Below are positions 18,493-28,050 of a DNA stretch of 64,000 bases, one piece after another. Made by a program: the position numbers and the translations under genes. The notes under the pieces were generated by a model, which did no database searches, was not told the origin of the DNA, and worked only from the letters and a program-made list of their open reading frames with translations. Source of the DNA: CAVSUZ01 sp963791885 (GTDB lineage: Bacteria > Pseudomonadota > Alphaproteobacteria > Acetobacterales > Acetobacteraceae); the NCBI GenBank assembly GCA_963791885.1, contig CAWBUL010000005.1, positions 2,108,001 through 2,172,000 of the forward strand. The letters run 5' to 3'. Numbering within the stretch: position 1 is the stretch's first letter; the number at the start of each line of letters is the position of its first letter.

Positions 18493-19284
18493 TCATACCG
18501 GGGTCAAGTTCTTGGCCTTTTCCTTTCGGCCCTTGTTGGCGGCCGAGCTGGCTTTGAAGCGGAAGCTGTCATTGCCGGTTTCCACGATGTGGCAGTGGTG
18601 GGTGAGGCGGTCGAGCATGGCGGTCGTCATCTTAGCGTCGCCGAACACGTCAGCCCATTCGCTGAAGCTCAGGTTCGTGGTGATGACCACAGAGGCCCGT
18701 TCGTAAAGCTTGCTCAGCAGGTGGAAAAGCAGCGCGCCGCCGGAGGGGCTGAACGGCAGATAGCCCAATTCATCGAGCATTACGAGGTCGCACCGCATCA
18801 GCCGATCCGCGATCTGACCCGATCGGCCCTGAGTTTTCTCCTGCTCCAGCGCATTGACCAGGTCGACGGTCCCGAAGAACCGAACCTTTTTGCGATGGTG
18901 TTCAACCGCCTGCACGCCAAGCGCCGTGGCGATGTGGGTCTTGCCGGTGCCCGGACCGCCGACGAGGACCACGTTGTCGGCGTTTTCGATGAACTCACAC
19001 CGGTAAAGCTGGCGCACCAGGGCTTCATTGGTTTCGCTGGACGCAAAATCAAAACCGCTCAGATCCTTGTAGACGGGGAAGCGCGCCGCCTTCAGCTGGT
19101 AGGCAACCGATCGAACCTCGCGCTCGGCGGTTTCCGCCTTGAGCAGCTGTGAGAGAATGGGGACGGCCGAATTGAACGCTGGCGCGCCCTGCTCCATCAG
19201 CTCGCCCGCGGCTTGCGCCATGCCAAACATCTTCAGGCCGCGCAGCATCACGACAATCGCCGCCCCGGCCGGATCATGACGCAT
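18493..19284 (-). CDS. istB: IS21 helper ATPase IstB
   Basis: 263 residues, DnaC-like AAA+ ATPase with Walker A VGGPGTGKTHIA and Walker B LVMLDELGYLPF, followed by the sensor TTNLSFSEW. It helps the IstA transposase select and remodel target DNA. The ATG at 19284 overlaps the istA stop by 11 bp. Confidence 0.93.
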   Translation of the reverse strand: MRHDPAGAAIVVMLRGLKMFGMAQAAGELMEQGAPAFNSAVPILSQLLKAETAEREVRSVAYQLKAARFPVYKDLSGFDFASSETNEALVRQLYRCEFIENADNVVLVGGPGTGKTHIATALGVQAVEHHRKKVRFFGTVDLVNALEQEKTQGRSGQIADRLMRCDLVMLDELGYLPFSPSGGALLFHLLSKLYERASVVITTNLSFSEWADVFGDAKMTTAMLDRLTHHCHIVETGNDSFRFKASSAANKGRKEKAKNLTPV

Positions 19285-20805
19285 GGCGGGCCTCCTGTAG
19301 CTTCTCGCGCAGGGCATCGTAGCGTTCGACGTCGGCACGTGGCTCCCGGTCCAGGGCCAAGGCCTGCGGAGCCGCGATCATTGCTGTGGCCGTGGATTTG
19401 CCGTCGATCAGCCGGTGCAACATGTTCAGCACGTGCGTCTTTGTCGGCGCTCCATCACTCAGCGCCAGTTCGACGGCACACAACACCGCATCTTCACCAT
19501 GGTGCAGGACGAGGGCAAGAATCTCCACCATCTCCCGGTCGCCTCCGGGCTGCTTGAGAAGGTGCTGTTGCAGCCGCTTGAACGCTTCCGGCAATTCGGC
19601 GAACGGCGCGCCATTACGCAGACTCCCGGCTTGCGCTGGATCACCGCGAGATAGTGGTGCCAATCATAGATGGTGCGGCCGGGCAGATGATGCGACCGCT
19701 CGATGAGCCGCGCGTGTTCGCAGATGACTTGCCCTTCGGCAACGACAACGACGCGGCCTGGATAAACCCTTAAGCTGACGCGATGATTGGCGAAGGACGC
19801 GGGCACGCTGTAGCGGTTGCGATCAAAGTGAACGAGGCAGGTGGGCGAAACGCGTTTGCCGTATTCAACAAAACCATCGAACGGTCTGCCAACGGCCATC
19901 AGGCATCCGACTTCACTTTGCCACGCATCGAATATCGAGCCTTGCTGGCTGCCGTGTGGAATCTCGCGCCATAGCGCTTGGCAGCGTTGTTCCAGCCAGT
20001 CGTTCAAGTCAGCCAGCGTCACAAAACGCGGCATGGTCTGCCACAGCCGATGACGCGCGTCCTGGACATTCTTCTCGATCTGACCCTTCTCCCAGCCTGA
20101 GGCCGGATTGCAAAAGTCAGCATCGAAAAGGTAGTGGCTGGCCATCGCGGCAAAGCGTGCATTGACCTGGCGCTTCTTGCCGACGCCAACTTGGTCAACA
20201 GCCGTTCTCATATTGTCGTAGATGCCGCGGCGCGGCACGCCGCCAAGCACCCGGAACGCATGATGATGCGCGTCGAACAGCATCTCGTGCGTCTGCAGCG
20301 GATAGGCCCGGACAATGAAGGTGCGGCTGTAGCAAAGCTTGAAGTGCGCAGCTTGCAGCTTGGTCCGTTCGCCGCCGATAACGGCCCACTCCTCGCTCCA
20401 GTCGAACTGGAAAGCTTCGCCCGGCTGGAAAATCAGCGGAACAAAGGCCCCGCGGCCGGTCGTCTGCTGCTCCCGCTGCCGATGCTCCTTCCAGGTGCGG
20501 GCGAACGCCGCAACACGGCCGTATGAACCTTCAAACCCGAGGGCGGCCAGATCCGCATGCAACCGCTTGATCGTCCGCCTCTGCTTGCGCGGCCTGCCGC
20601 TCTCTAGCTTTAGCCAGGCCGACAGTTTCTCGGCGAACGCGTCCAGCTTGCTGGGCCGCTCCGGCACCTTGAAGGCCGGTTCCACCACGTCGCCCCGCAA
20701 GTATTTGCGGATGGTGTTCCGCGATAGCCCAGTCCTGCGGGCGATCTCCCGTATCGAAAGCTGGTCTCGAAGCGCCCAGCGACGGATCACGCTCAGTAAC
20801 TCCAT
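19274..20805 (-). pseudogene. istA: IS21 transposase IstA, frameshifted
   Basis: Start ATG 20805. N-terminal helix-turn-helix (LSIREIARRTGLSRNTIRKYL), then the DDE integrase core beginning FQFDWSEEWAVI. Near 19620 one base is missing: the frame turns into RKPGVCVMARR, while the adjacent frame gives RKPGSLRNGAPFAELPEAF and the proper C-terminus ending EARHAS at 19274. IS21 elements do not use frameshifting inside istA, so this looks like an inactivating mutation or a sequence error. Confidence 0.85.
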
Positions 20806-20917
20806 GCTTATCACTCCCGTGGACCCCGCTGAAAACAGCCGGGGCGAGGTCAAAACATGGGTCAATTCTCAGTGGAAATTTGCCACCTGGTGGGTCAGTT
20901 CTCGATGAAACTCAACA

Positions 20918-21175
20918 CCCCGGCAAGCCAGTGCAGAACGCATTCGTCGAGAGCCTGAACGGTCGCTTGCGCGACGAATGCCTCAATGAGCACGTCTTCC
21001 AGGGCTTGCCCGCAGCCCGGAGGATCATCGAAGCTTGGCGGGCCGACTATAATGCCCATCGGCCCCACACCAGCCTGCGTGGACTTACTCCGAACGAGTT
21101 CGCAACCCGGTCCAGGACGGACCACAACCAGAACGGATTCTGGTTATGAGTGAGGACAGTTTGGGGGCAGGGTCA
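20918..21175 (+). mobile_element. IS3-family remnant (3' end of orfB and right end)
   Basis: The frame 20918-21149 encodes GKPVQNAFVESLNGRLRDEC and YNAHRPHTSLRGLTPNEF, the last DDE-domain part of IS3 OrfB including the catalytic Glu region. It is followed by the end sequence TTTGGGGGCAGGGTCA, typical of an IS3 terminus. The 5' two thirds are missing, replaced by IS21. Confidence 0.85.
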
Positions 21176-23162
21176 GAGCTCATCGATCGAATGAATTCCT
21201 TTCGATCCGAAAGTGCGCACCGCCGTGATACTATCTTGAAGCTCTTTCCCTCCGGGATCGACCCAGATCGTGTAATAGTCCACTGCGATCTAGACGCGGT
21301 CCTGGAAGCTCTTTCTGCCTGTCTCGAGCAGTCAGGTCAGTCGAATGCACGCGAAGTCTGCCGTGCCCTCGATATAGCTGGCGGTGACGAGGGTTTACCC
21401 TTTCACGCAAGCGTTCGGTCAATTCGGGCAGCACTAGGCAACGCCGAAGTCGCAGCCCGCGAGCTCGCCGCCAATTGGTCGGACGTGCTCATGGAAGCCG
21501 CTCGCCTCGCCCAACTTCGCGGGCGCAGGGAGCGCCTTGAAAAGCTTGCATTAAAGGTGGGAGTCTCCGGCGCGCCAAATTGGGCCGACGCTCTGTCTAA
21601 TCAAGTAGTCACGGACCCGGATCCTTGGACTCCGGCTATCTGGCCGGAAACCTGGGAGTGGGCCCGCGCGGACGGCTTCATCCAGAGCATTTCGGATCGC
21701 TCTACGCCGGTTAGGTTGAGTGAGGAGAGAAGAGCACTTGAAGACCAGCAGCGCGTTCTTTTGGCTGAGATTGTGAGACTACGCACGTTCCTCGGGCTGA
21801 AGAAGAATATTACCGGGACGATTGCGTCCGCCCTCACAAAGTTTGCGCTGAAGGTCCGTCAACTCGGCGCGGGTACCGGCAAGGCGGCTGAGCGGCATCG
21901 CCGCGCCATACGAGAAGCCACCCTAGAGGCCGCCGGAGCCGTGCCCTGCTGGATCTTGCCAGAATGGCGGGTTGCCGAACAGCTTCCGAGTGAGCTTGCA
22001 AGGTTCGATCTAGTTATCATCGACGAAGCAAGTCAGTCAGATATCACGGCCCTCCCAGTCATCCTCAGGGGAAAGAAGTTGCTGATTGTGGGGGACGACA
22101 AGCAGGTCTCGCCAACGGCCGTTGGAATGGAAAATCGCACGATTGTGCAGGCTGAGGGAGACTTTTCTTCGCGAAATGCATATCGCGAATTTTCTAGAGC
22201 CGACGACATCTCTCTACGACCTCGCTGCAATGACGAATCCGGGGACTGTCATAATGCTGCGAGAGCACTTCCGGTGTGTGGAGCCCATCATACGGTTCTC
22301 CAGCCGGTTCTATCCAAAGTCACTCATTCCCCTAAGAATCCCAACTGCGAACGAGCGCTTGGATCCACCCCTCATCGATATCTATGTCCCGCATGGCCGG
22401 AAGCGGCTCGATCGGAATGAGGAGGAAGCAAAAGTCATCGTCGACGAAATTGCAAAGCTAGCTGCTGATCCGGCCTTTGCTTCGCGCACGTTCGGTGTAA
22501 TCTCCCTCATAGGAGATAAGCAAGCCAAATTCATCTGGGAAGAGCTTACGCGGAAGATCGGCGCAGATGGCATCGCTCGACATCGTATATTGCGTGGCAA
22601 CGCAAGCAGTTTTCAGGGACAGGAACGCGACATTGTCTTCCTGTCGATGGTGGCATGTCCGGCTACTGCCCGAGCGCAGACAGCTCGGTTGATGGAGCAG
22701 CGATTCAACGTGGCTTTGTCGCGTGCTCGAGACCGCATGTATTTGGTTCGATCAGTTTCCGTCTCGGATTTGAATCCCAAGGACCTGAAGACTGCCGTAA
22801 TCGATCATTTCCGTAATCCCATGGAAGGTGTTCCGCTCTCGCAACCCAAGGAAGTTCTGGACTTCGAGCGACTCGGAGTTTGAGAGAGATTTCGGGGCAT
22901 GCCTACTCGAACTCGGATACCGGTTACGACCACAAGTACAAGTTGGAAGCTACCGAATTGACTTCGTGGTTGAAGGTGACGGGGATCGGCGGATCGCGCT
23001 AGAGCTTGATGGGGACCGCTACCACGGTCCCGAGAAGTGGGCAGAAGACCATTACCGACAGCGAGCGCTGGAGCGCATGGGGTGGACCTTCTGGCGCTGT
23101 TGGGGATCTCACTGGCTTACCGACCGTCAAAGCTGTCTGGACGATTTACTAGCCACGCTTAA
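21176..23162 (+). pseudogene. SF1 helicase/nuclease gene, middle fragment
   Basis: Continues the gene begun at 17218 after a lost stretch. Seen: Walker B LVIIDEASQSD and motif III-like LLIVGDDKQVSPTAVG; then, after one extra T near 22190, FLEPTTSLYDLAAMTNPGTV, MLREHFRC, SSFQGQERDIVFLSMV and RFNVALSRARDRMYLV (motifs V-VI). After a further shift near 22868 comes a Vsr/DUF559-like nuclease domain with IDFVVEG and ALELDGDRYHG. The Walker A region is absent. The frame ends in an IS5 insertion. Confidence 0.75.
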
Positions 23163-24355
23163 GGAGACTCTGAAGAATCCCATCTCGACACGGTCACGGA
23201 GCAGCCTGTAGTTGAGTGGCATTGATTACATTCGGATCGACCGAACGAGATGCGTCAAGCGACCCTGGCGAGCGTAAGCTTCGAACGCTACGGCAAGACC
23301 ACACGGCGGGGAGCCTTTCTTGCCGAGATGGAGCGGGTAGTGCCGTGGCAGCAACTCTGTGCGCTGATCGAGCCGGTCTATCCGAAGGCTGGCAGGGGCC
23401 GACCACCGGTGGGACTGGAACGCATGTTGCGCATCTACTTCCTGCAGCTGTGGTTCAATCTCTCGGATCCCGGAGTGGAGGAGGCGCTGTATGACTCGGC
23501 TGCGATGCGGCAGTTTGCCGGCATCGATCTCGGCCGTGAGCCGGTGCCGGACGAGACCACGGTTTGCAAGTTCCGCCACCTGTTGGAGCAGCACGAGCTT
23601 GGAACTGAGATATTTGCCACCGTCAACGAGCATCTTGAGAGTCTGGGTCTGAAGGTGGGCACCGGCACGATCGCGGACGCGACCATCATCAGCGCTCCGA
23701 GTTCGACCAAGAATGCCACAAAGCAGCGCGACCCCGAGATGCACCAGACCCGCAAGGGCCAGCAGTGGTATTTCGGGATGAAGGCGCATGTCGGGGTAGA
23801 TAGCAGGACCAGGCTGATCCATTCCGCGGTGGCCACTGCGGCGAATGTGCATGATGCCAGCGTGCTTGGTGACCTGCTACATGGCGAGGAACGGCGTGTC
23901 TGGGGCGACCAGGCCTATCGTGGCCAGCGTCATGTCATCCGCGAGCATGCTCCATCTGCACAGGACTTCACCAACCGGCGATATCGTCATCGCGGTGTTG
24001 TCGATGAGGCAGAGAAAGCTCGCAATCGGACCAAGTCGAAGGTACGGGCGAAGGTCGAGCATAGTATCGGGGTCATCAAGCGCGTGTTTGGATTTGTGAA
24101 GGTGCGCTATCGCGGGTTGGACAAGAATGCCCACCGGCTGTTCGTCACCTGCGGCCTCGCCAATCTTTACCTCGCTCGAAGGTCGCTACTGGCTGCGTGA
24201 GAGGAGAGCTGCGTCCGCAGCGCTGCGACGATCCGGCAGACCGGCCGAACCGGCCCGCGAACGCCGAATTCCGGCCTCAGGTCGCATCCAGATTTCTCCG
24301 TCTTCGCCACCACCACGACCGGGCGGCGCAGATGGCGGGGTTGATCAGAGTTTCC
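23163..24355 (+). mobile_element. IS5-family insertion sequence, 1193 bp, with TTAA target duplication
   Basis: Ends are GGAGACTCTGAAGAATCCC on the left and the inverse of GGAAACTCTGATCAACCCC on the right. The 4-bp duplication TTAA stands at 23159-23162 and 24356-24359, which fits IS5 target preference. Removing the element and one TTAA rejoins the helicase frame exactly (DDLLATLNRLEIMPVG). Confidence 0.92.
23250..24200 (+). CDS. IS5-family transposase
   Basis: 316 residues, full length. N-terminal DUF772 domain (GRPPVGLERMLRIYFLQLWF) and DDE domain with Asp in GTIADATIIS, Asp in VWGDQAYRG and Glu in KVEHSIGVIKRVFGF. The frame is intact, so the element may be active. Confidence 0.95.
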   Translation: MRQATLASVSFERYGKTTRRGAFLAEMERVVPWQQLCALIEPVYPKAGRGRPPVGLERMLRIYFLQLWFNLSDPGVEEALYDSAAMRQFAGIDLGREPVPDETTVCKFRHLLEQHELGTEIFATVNEHLESLGLKVGTGTIADATIISAPSSTKNATKQRDPEMHQTRKGQQWYFGMKAHVGVDSRTRLIHSAVATAANVHDASVLGDLLHGEERRVWGDQAYRGQRHVIREHAPSAQDFTNRRYRHRGVVDEAEKARNRTKSKVRAKVEHSIGVIKRVFGFVKVRYRGLDKNAHRLFVTCGLANLYLARRSLLAA

Positions 24356-24359
24356 TTAA

Positions 24360-24822
24360 TCGTTTGGAGATAATGCCGGTCGGCGCAAATTCGGCACCCG
24401 ACGCTTGGACAGAGCACCGAGTTATTGAAACTGACGAAATTCCAATGGGCGTGGAGATTAGACCTGAAAAGCTAGTTGCAGACCCGATCGAGATCATTGC
24501 CAAGGAGGATACGGTCGGCACTCATACGTTCAGGCAAGCCGTGCTCGATTTGCCACAAGGCGAAGTTGACCCCTCTGATGAAAGATCACCAGATGAGCTC
24601 GTGGAGGTCGGAGATACCGTAATCGTCCGTTTTTCCGATGATCGAGTCCGGCGCTTCCGTCTCAGCAGGGAAGCAAACAAGCCAGATCAGGGCATAGTTC
24701 ATATCGGCCAGCCCATCGGGCAGGCTTTACTTGGCAACGGCATCGATGAGGAAGTTGACTTGGTAATCGATGGCCACACGAAGAGAGTAATCATTGAGAA
24801 GATCACCAAGGCAGCCGCGTGA
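24360..24822 (+). pseudogene. SF1 helicase/nuclease gene, C-terminal fragment (GreA/GreB-like domain)
   Basis: After excision of the IS5 this is in frame with the nuclease domain. The last 75 residues, from VEVGDTVIVRFSDD to VHIGQPIGQALLGNGIDEEV, resemble the C-terminal domain of GreA/GreB transcript-cleavage factors, which in large helicases of this kind closes the protein. The stop is at 24820-24822. No partner methylase or defence gene is adjacent. Confidence 0.7.
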
Positions 24823-25023
24823 TGGAGCCTGTGAAGCACAACATGACCCACATCGAATTTATCCAATTCCGCTCACAGAAAGACCACACATGAAACTCCA
24901 TGTCGGCTTGACGGCTTGACCGGTCGAAAGCGGACTGTCGGCCTTGGCCAATCCCGGCCACTATTGGATTTGCCATGTTAGTTCGATAATCGCTGGGACG
25001 GAGGTTGAACCCACTACAAAGTG

Positions 25024-25036
25024 AGTATAACTAACC
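25024..25036 (+). promoter_or_regulatory. Conserved leader motif AGTATAACTAACC, locus 1
   Basis: Lies 13 bp before the ATG at 25050. The same motif, AGTACAACTAACC, precedes the paralogous ORF at 53364 at the same distance within 1 bp. The flanks are otherwise different, so the motif has been kept selectively; role unknown. Confidence 0.45.
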
Positions 25037-25049
25037 CAACATCCCGCCG

Positions 25050-25910
25050 ATGCCCGCCATCCAAATCGACCCCAACGAGCTCCCATACCGTCTCCTCGCC
25101 GAGGCCTACGCCTATCTCGTCCGCGCCCTCAACCGCCATCTCCCCCCACCCCCGACCCCTCCGAGGAAACCGCGCCCCTCCGCAAGCACGCCATCATCGC
25201 CCAGATCTCGGCCCTCCGTCCGAACGACTCCGTCGAAGCGGCACTCGCCGCCGGCTTCATCATCGCCAATGAGCAAGCTGGCGACTGCGACCGCTGGGGC
25301 CAGGTCCACCTCGCCGCCGAGCGCTACGAACTCGCCAACCAGTGCCGCGCCCAGGGCATTAGCCAAGAGCGGGATCGCACGAGGCCGAAGGTCGGAGCGC
25401 GTGAATCCCGCTCTCAGACAACGATACGCGAAGCCAAGCGCGCGCTCCGTGAACTCGTCCGCCGCCAGGCCGCCACCAAAAAACGCCACGCCAATCCGGA
25501 TGCCACGGACGCCGCCGAGCGCATCGAGGATATCACCACCACCCTGCTTGCCGGGGCGTACGACCGTATCCCCGAACCGCAAAAATGCGAACCCGCGCCA
25601 GCCGCCATCACCGTCGCCCCGGCGCCACCGCCCGAAGCAGCCCCAACGCGCAGCCACACCGAACGTCCTATCTCACCCCTTGATCCTACAACTCGAAAAA
25701 ACAAAACTGAGACAACCGCGAGACGAACCCCCGCACGCGGCCGGAGTGGCTCCATCCACCCGCGTCTCGTCTGGCGGGCGAAAGCCTCGAAATCGTGCAA
25801 CTGAGACTCAAGCGAGACATGCTCGCCTCGATGCACCCGGCCGAACCCGGTCCAACGGCCGCGCCCGCCATCCCACCTGTTGATCCCAAGAACTCGAAAA
25901 CACAAAACTG
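25050..25910 (+). pseudogene. Decayed uncharacterised gene, locus 1 (paralogue of 53364)
   Basis: Begins with a well-formed stretch, then after about 35 residues the coding-like frame moves to the one reading DPSEETAPLRKHAIIAQISA and DSVEAALAAGFIIANEQAGD, followed by a basic helix REAKRALRELVRRQAATKK. The pattern of a short acidic/alanine-rich helical domain and a Cys-Arg-x-Gln element (NQCRAQ) is shared with locus 2. I do not recognise a function. At least one single-base shift and in-frame clutter suggest decay. The 3' end runs into the tandem 33-bp units. Confidence 0.45.
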
Positions 25911-26020
25911 AGACGGTCGCGAGACAAATCTCCACGCGCCCGCCTGAATGGCTCAGACCACCCCCGTCTCACCTTGCGGGCGAAAGTCCCGAAATCATGC
26001 AACTGAGACTCGAGCGAGAC
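25692..26020 (+). repeat. Four 33-bp units (R1-R4), CTCGAAA...CTGAGAC...GAGAC
   Basis: Units begin at 25692, 25786, 25893 and 25988; all are gapless 33-mers with the form CTCGAAA-N8-ACTGAGAC-N4-GYGAGAC. R1/R2 and R3/R4 form a tandem duplication with a period of about 201 bp. In one frame R2 and R4 read LEIVQLRLKRD and PEIMQLRLERD. Three further units occur at 53864-54156. Confidence 0.7.
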
Positions 26021-26107
26021 GTCTTCGCTCCGTCCTCCAACGGACTCCGCAACCCGGAGCCCGCACGCACGCGCCGCCGTCCGCCCATCGCCTTGAACAT
26101 GGCGTAG
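25880..26107 (+). pseudogene. Small ORF covering the second repeat pair
   Basis: A 75-residue frame with RPPEWLRPPPSHLAGESPEI and LRLERDVFAPSSNGLRNPEP. The first duplicate carries a similar peptide in another frame (SRLAGESLEIVQLRLKRDML). This looks like the 3' end of a duplicated member of the family at 25050. It ends at the border of the structured repeat. Function unknown. Confidence 0.35.
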
Positions 26108-26165
26108 TGTCCTGCCCCCGAAGTCCGCCGCATTTCGCGGCAAACGAAGGGGATAAGCAGGCCAC
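26107..26165 (-). repeat. 59-nt structured repeat, copy 2
   Basis: Gapless match to 7904-7962 (8 differences). On the minus strand the basal stem is unchanged, the middle stem pair T-A becomes C-G (compensatory), two apical pairs become G-U and one extra apical G-C pair forms. Here no ribosome site or clear gene follows on the minus strand; a 44-codon ORF begins 6 nt later but overlaps the decayed family. Confidence 0.5.
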
Positions 26166-26321
26166 TGCAAACAACGTATTTGCGCGCCCCCAACCGAAGA
26201 GAGAGCCGTTCGTGCGTCGCCGACCTCTCACCACTAACGAACCGGCCTCTGCGCGTGCGTCCATCACCGATCCGCACGGACAGGCAGCGGTCGCCGCAGC
26301 GGTAAGCCCGAACACCCGGCG

Positions 26322-26810
26322 ATGAGGGAACTTCAGCCTGCCCACCGCACGCGCACCGCCGCCGACCTCGCGCAAGACCGTGCCTTCTGGCGCAACCTCC
26401 TCACCCAGCGCCCCACCATCGCACCCGCACTCCCGCCCCACACCGCCGGAGGTTACCGCAACCGCCGCTTCGCCATCATCCGCGACGCCGCATGGATCAC
26501 CTTGTATCGAGCGAAACTGCCATTCCCCCAGATCGGCGTCTTCCTCCGCTGCACCGGCCTCGCCGGTGAGGCATTCTTCACCCTCGCCGACAGCACCCGC
26601 GCGCACACCGAACCGCACCTCCGCAGCGCAATCGGCCCCCACACCGCCCTCGAATGGGGCAGGTCCCACCACCCCGGCATGATCGACATCGCCGCAATCC
26701 TCCCAGCCCCGATGCCGTGGAACGACGATGCCGCCGAGCGGCACACCGAATGGATGCTGCAGGCCGGTGCTGTATGGTGGAACTGCTTCGCCTCCCTGGC
26801 AGGCCCCTGA
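26322..26810 (+). CDS. Hypothetical protein
   Basis: 162 residues, no family recognised. Mixed composition with several Trp/Phe patches (DRAFWRNLLTQRP, DAAWITLYRAKLPFPQIGVF, MLQAGAVWWNCFASLAGP) and no signal peptide or clear transmembrane helix. A 15-bp stretch, TGGCGCAACCTCCTC at 26388-26402, recurs in locus 2 (54344-54358), hinting that the gene belongs to the same duplicated block. It lies 20 bp upstream of the esterase and may be co-transcribed. Confidence 0.5.
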   Translation: MRELQPAHRTRTAADLAQDRAFWRNLLTQRPTIAPALPPHTAGGYRNRRFAIIRDAAWITLYRAKLPFPQIGVFLRCTGLAGEAFFTLADSTRAHTEPHLRSAIGPHTALEWGRSHHPGMIDIAAILPAPMPWNDDAAERHTEWMLQAGAVWWNCFASLAGP

Positions 26811-26830
26811 AGCGCCCGGAGAGAAAACGC

Positions 26831-27898
26831 ATGAAACGTCCACACCTCACCAACGCTTTGACCGCGGCAACCCTCCTGCTCGCACCCGCCGCATCCGCAC
26901 AAACCCATACCGCCACACCCCCACTCGCCCCACGCGACGTTCCGGCGAAATCCATCCCGGTCCCCACGACCGTCAGCCCCGAACTCCAGGCCGTCATCGC
27001 GCAGCCGCTATCCTCCGGCTGGAACACACCGCCCACCACGCCCGACGACTGGGCCCAACTGGTCAAGAAACGCGAGGCAACCACGACCGCCAACGTCCAG
27101 CCGATGGCAGACCGCCTGCACGTCGCAATCGAGCCGTCTACGATCGACGGCGTCAAAGTCTACATTCTCACCCCGGCAGACATTCCACCCCAGAACAGGA
27201 ACCGCCTGCTCGTCCACGTGCATGGCGGCTGCTACGTGCTGGGTCCGCATCTGGCCGCGGTGCCCGAGGCACTGCAGGTCGCCGGCATCAGCCACATCAA
27301 GACGATCTCCGTCGACTATCGCATGCCGCCCGAAGCGTATTTCCCCGCGGCGTTGGACGACGCGATGACGGTGTATAAGGCGGCCACCACCATGGTACCG
27401 CCGCAAAATCTCGGCGTGTTTGGAAGCTCAGCCGGCGGCGCACTGACGCTGGAAATGATGCTGCGCGCAAAAGCCGCCGGTCTGCCGATGCCGGGTGCCA
27501 TCGCGCCCGGCACGCCGATGGCGGATGCAACCAATGCCGGCGACACGTTTCAGACGAACGCGCTCGTTGACAACGTGCTGGTATCGCCCAACGGGTTCTG
27601 CGACGCCGCCACCAAATTCTACGCCCACGGCCATGATCTCGCCGATCCGATGCTGTCGCCAATCTACGGCGACATGCACGGCTTCCCGCCCGCAATCCTG
27701 ACCAGCGGCACCCGCGACCTGCTCCTGAGCAATACGGTACGCACCAATCAGAAGCTGCGGGAGGCCGGAGTCGAAACCCGCTTGCAGGTCTTCGAGGGCC
27801 AAGCACACGCACAATTCTACCGCGATGACCGCATCCCCGAGGACCATTTCGCCATCACCGAGATCGCGGCTTGGTTCGACAAGTACCTTGGCAAGTAA
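26831..27898 (+). CDS. Secreted alpha/beta hydrolase, HSL/acetyl-esterase type
   Basis: 355 residues, start ATG 26831 with GGAGAG upstream. Sec signal peptide ending APAASAQ; oxyanion motif HVHGGCYVLG; nucleophile GSSAGGAL; acidic residue in SGTRDLLL; His in GQAHAQFYRD. This is the hormone-sensitive-lipase layout for carboxyl-ester hydrolysis, here likely periplasmic. Substrate unknown. Confidence 0.87.
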   Translation: MKRPHLTNALTAATLLLAPAASAQTHTATPPLAPRDVPAKSIPVPTTVSPELQAVIAQPLSSGWNTPPTTPDDWAQLVKKREATTTANVQPMADRLHVAIEPSTIDGVKVYILTPADIPPQNRNRLLVHVHGGCYVLGPHLAAVPEALQVAGISHIKTISVDYRMPPEAYFPAALDDAMTVYKAATTMVPPQNLGVFGSSAGGALTLEMMLRAKAAGLPMPGAIAPGTPMADATNAGDTFQTNALVDNVLVSPNGFCDAATKFYAHGHDLADPMLSPIYGDMHGFPPAILTSGTRDLLLSNTVRTNQKLREAGVETRLQVFEGQAHAQFYRDDRIPEDHFAITEIAAWFDKYLGK

Positions 27899-28050
27899 TT
27901 CGCGGCGTCTTGACGCAGCCGAACACCACATCGCATGCCGCGCCGTGCCGGCGCAGCGTGGTGGGCCTGCTTCGCCTCTCTCGCCGAAGACACGGAGCAA
28001 CCCCATCAAAGCAGTGACGCCTCCCGCCCCCGGTGACATCCTGACCCACC

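Larger units (their letters stand above)
18421..20917 (-). mobile_element. IS21-family insertion sequence, 2497 bp
   Basis: Ends carry inverted repeats TGTTGATTTTCGCTGAGAAC... and TGTTGAGTTTCATCGAGAAC..., matching at 22 of 26 positions. Internal extra GAGAACTGACCC copies (18459-18470 and near 20860) are typical of IS21 multiple end repeats. It holds istA and istB on the minus strand. Flanks (CCACTG left, CCCCGG right) show no target duplication, so a deletion or recombination followed insertion. Confidence 0.9.

Noticed and set aside
19600..19640. Programmed frameshift in istA
   Set aside because: No slippery heptamer or stimulator is visible and IS21 transposases are made from a single frame.
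25692..26020. CRISPR array
   Set aside because: The repeats are 33-bp units at irregular spacing with partly coding, related flanks; there are no unique spacers of constant length and no cas genes.
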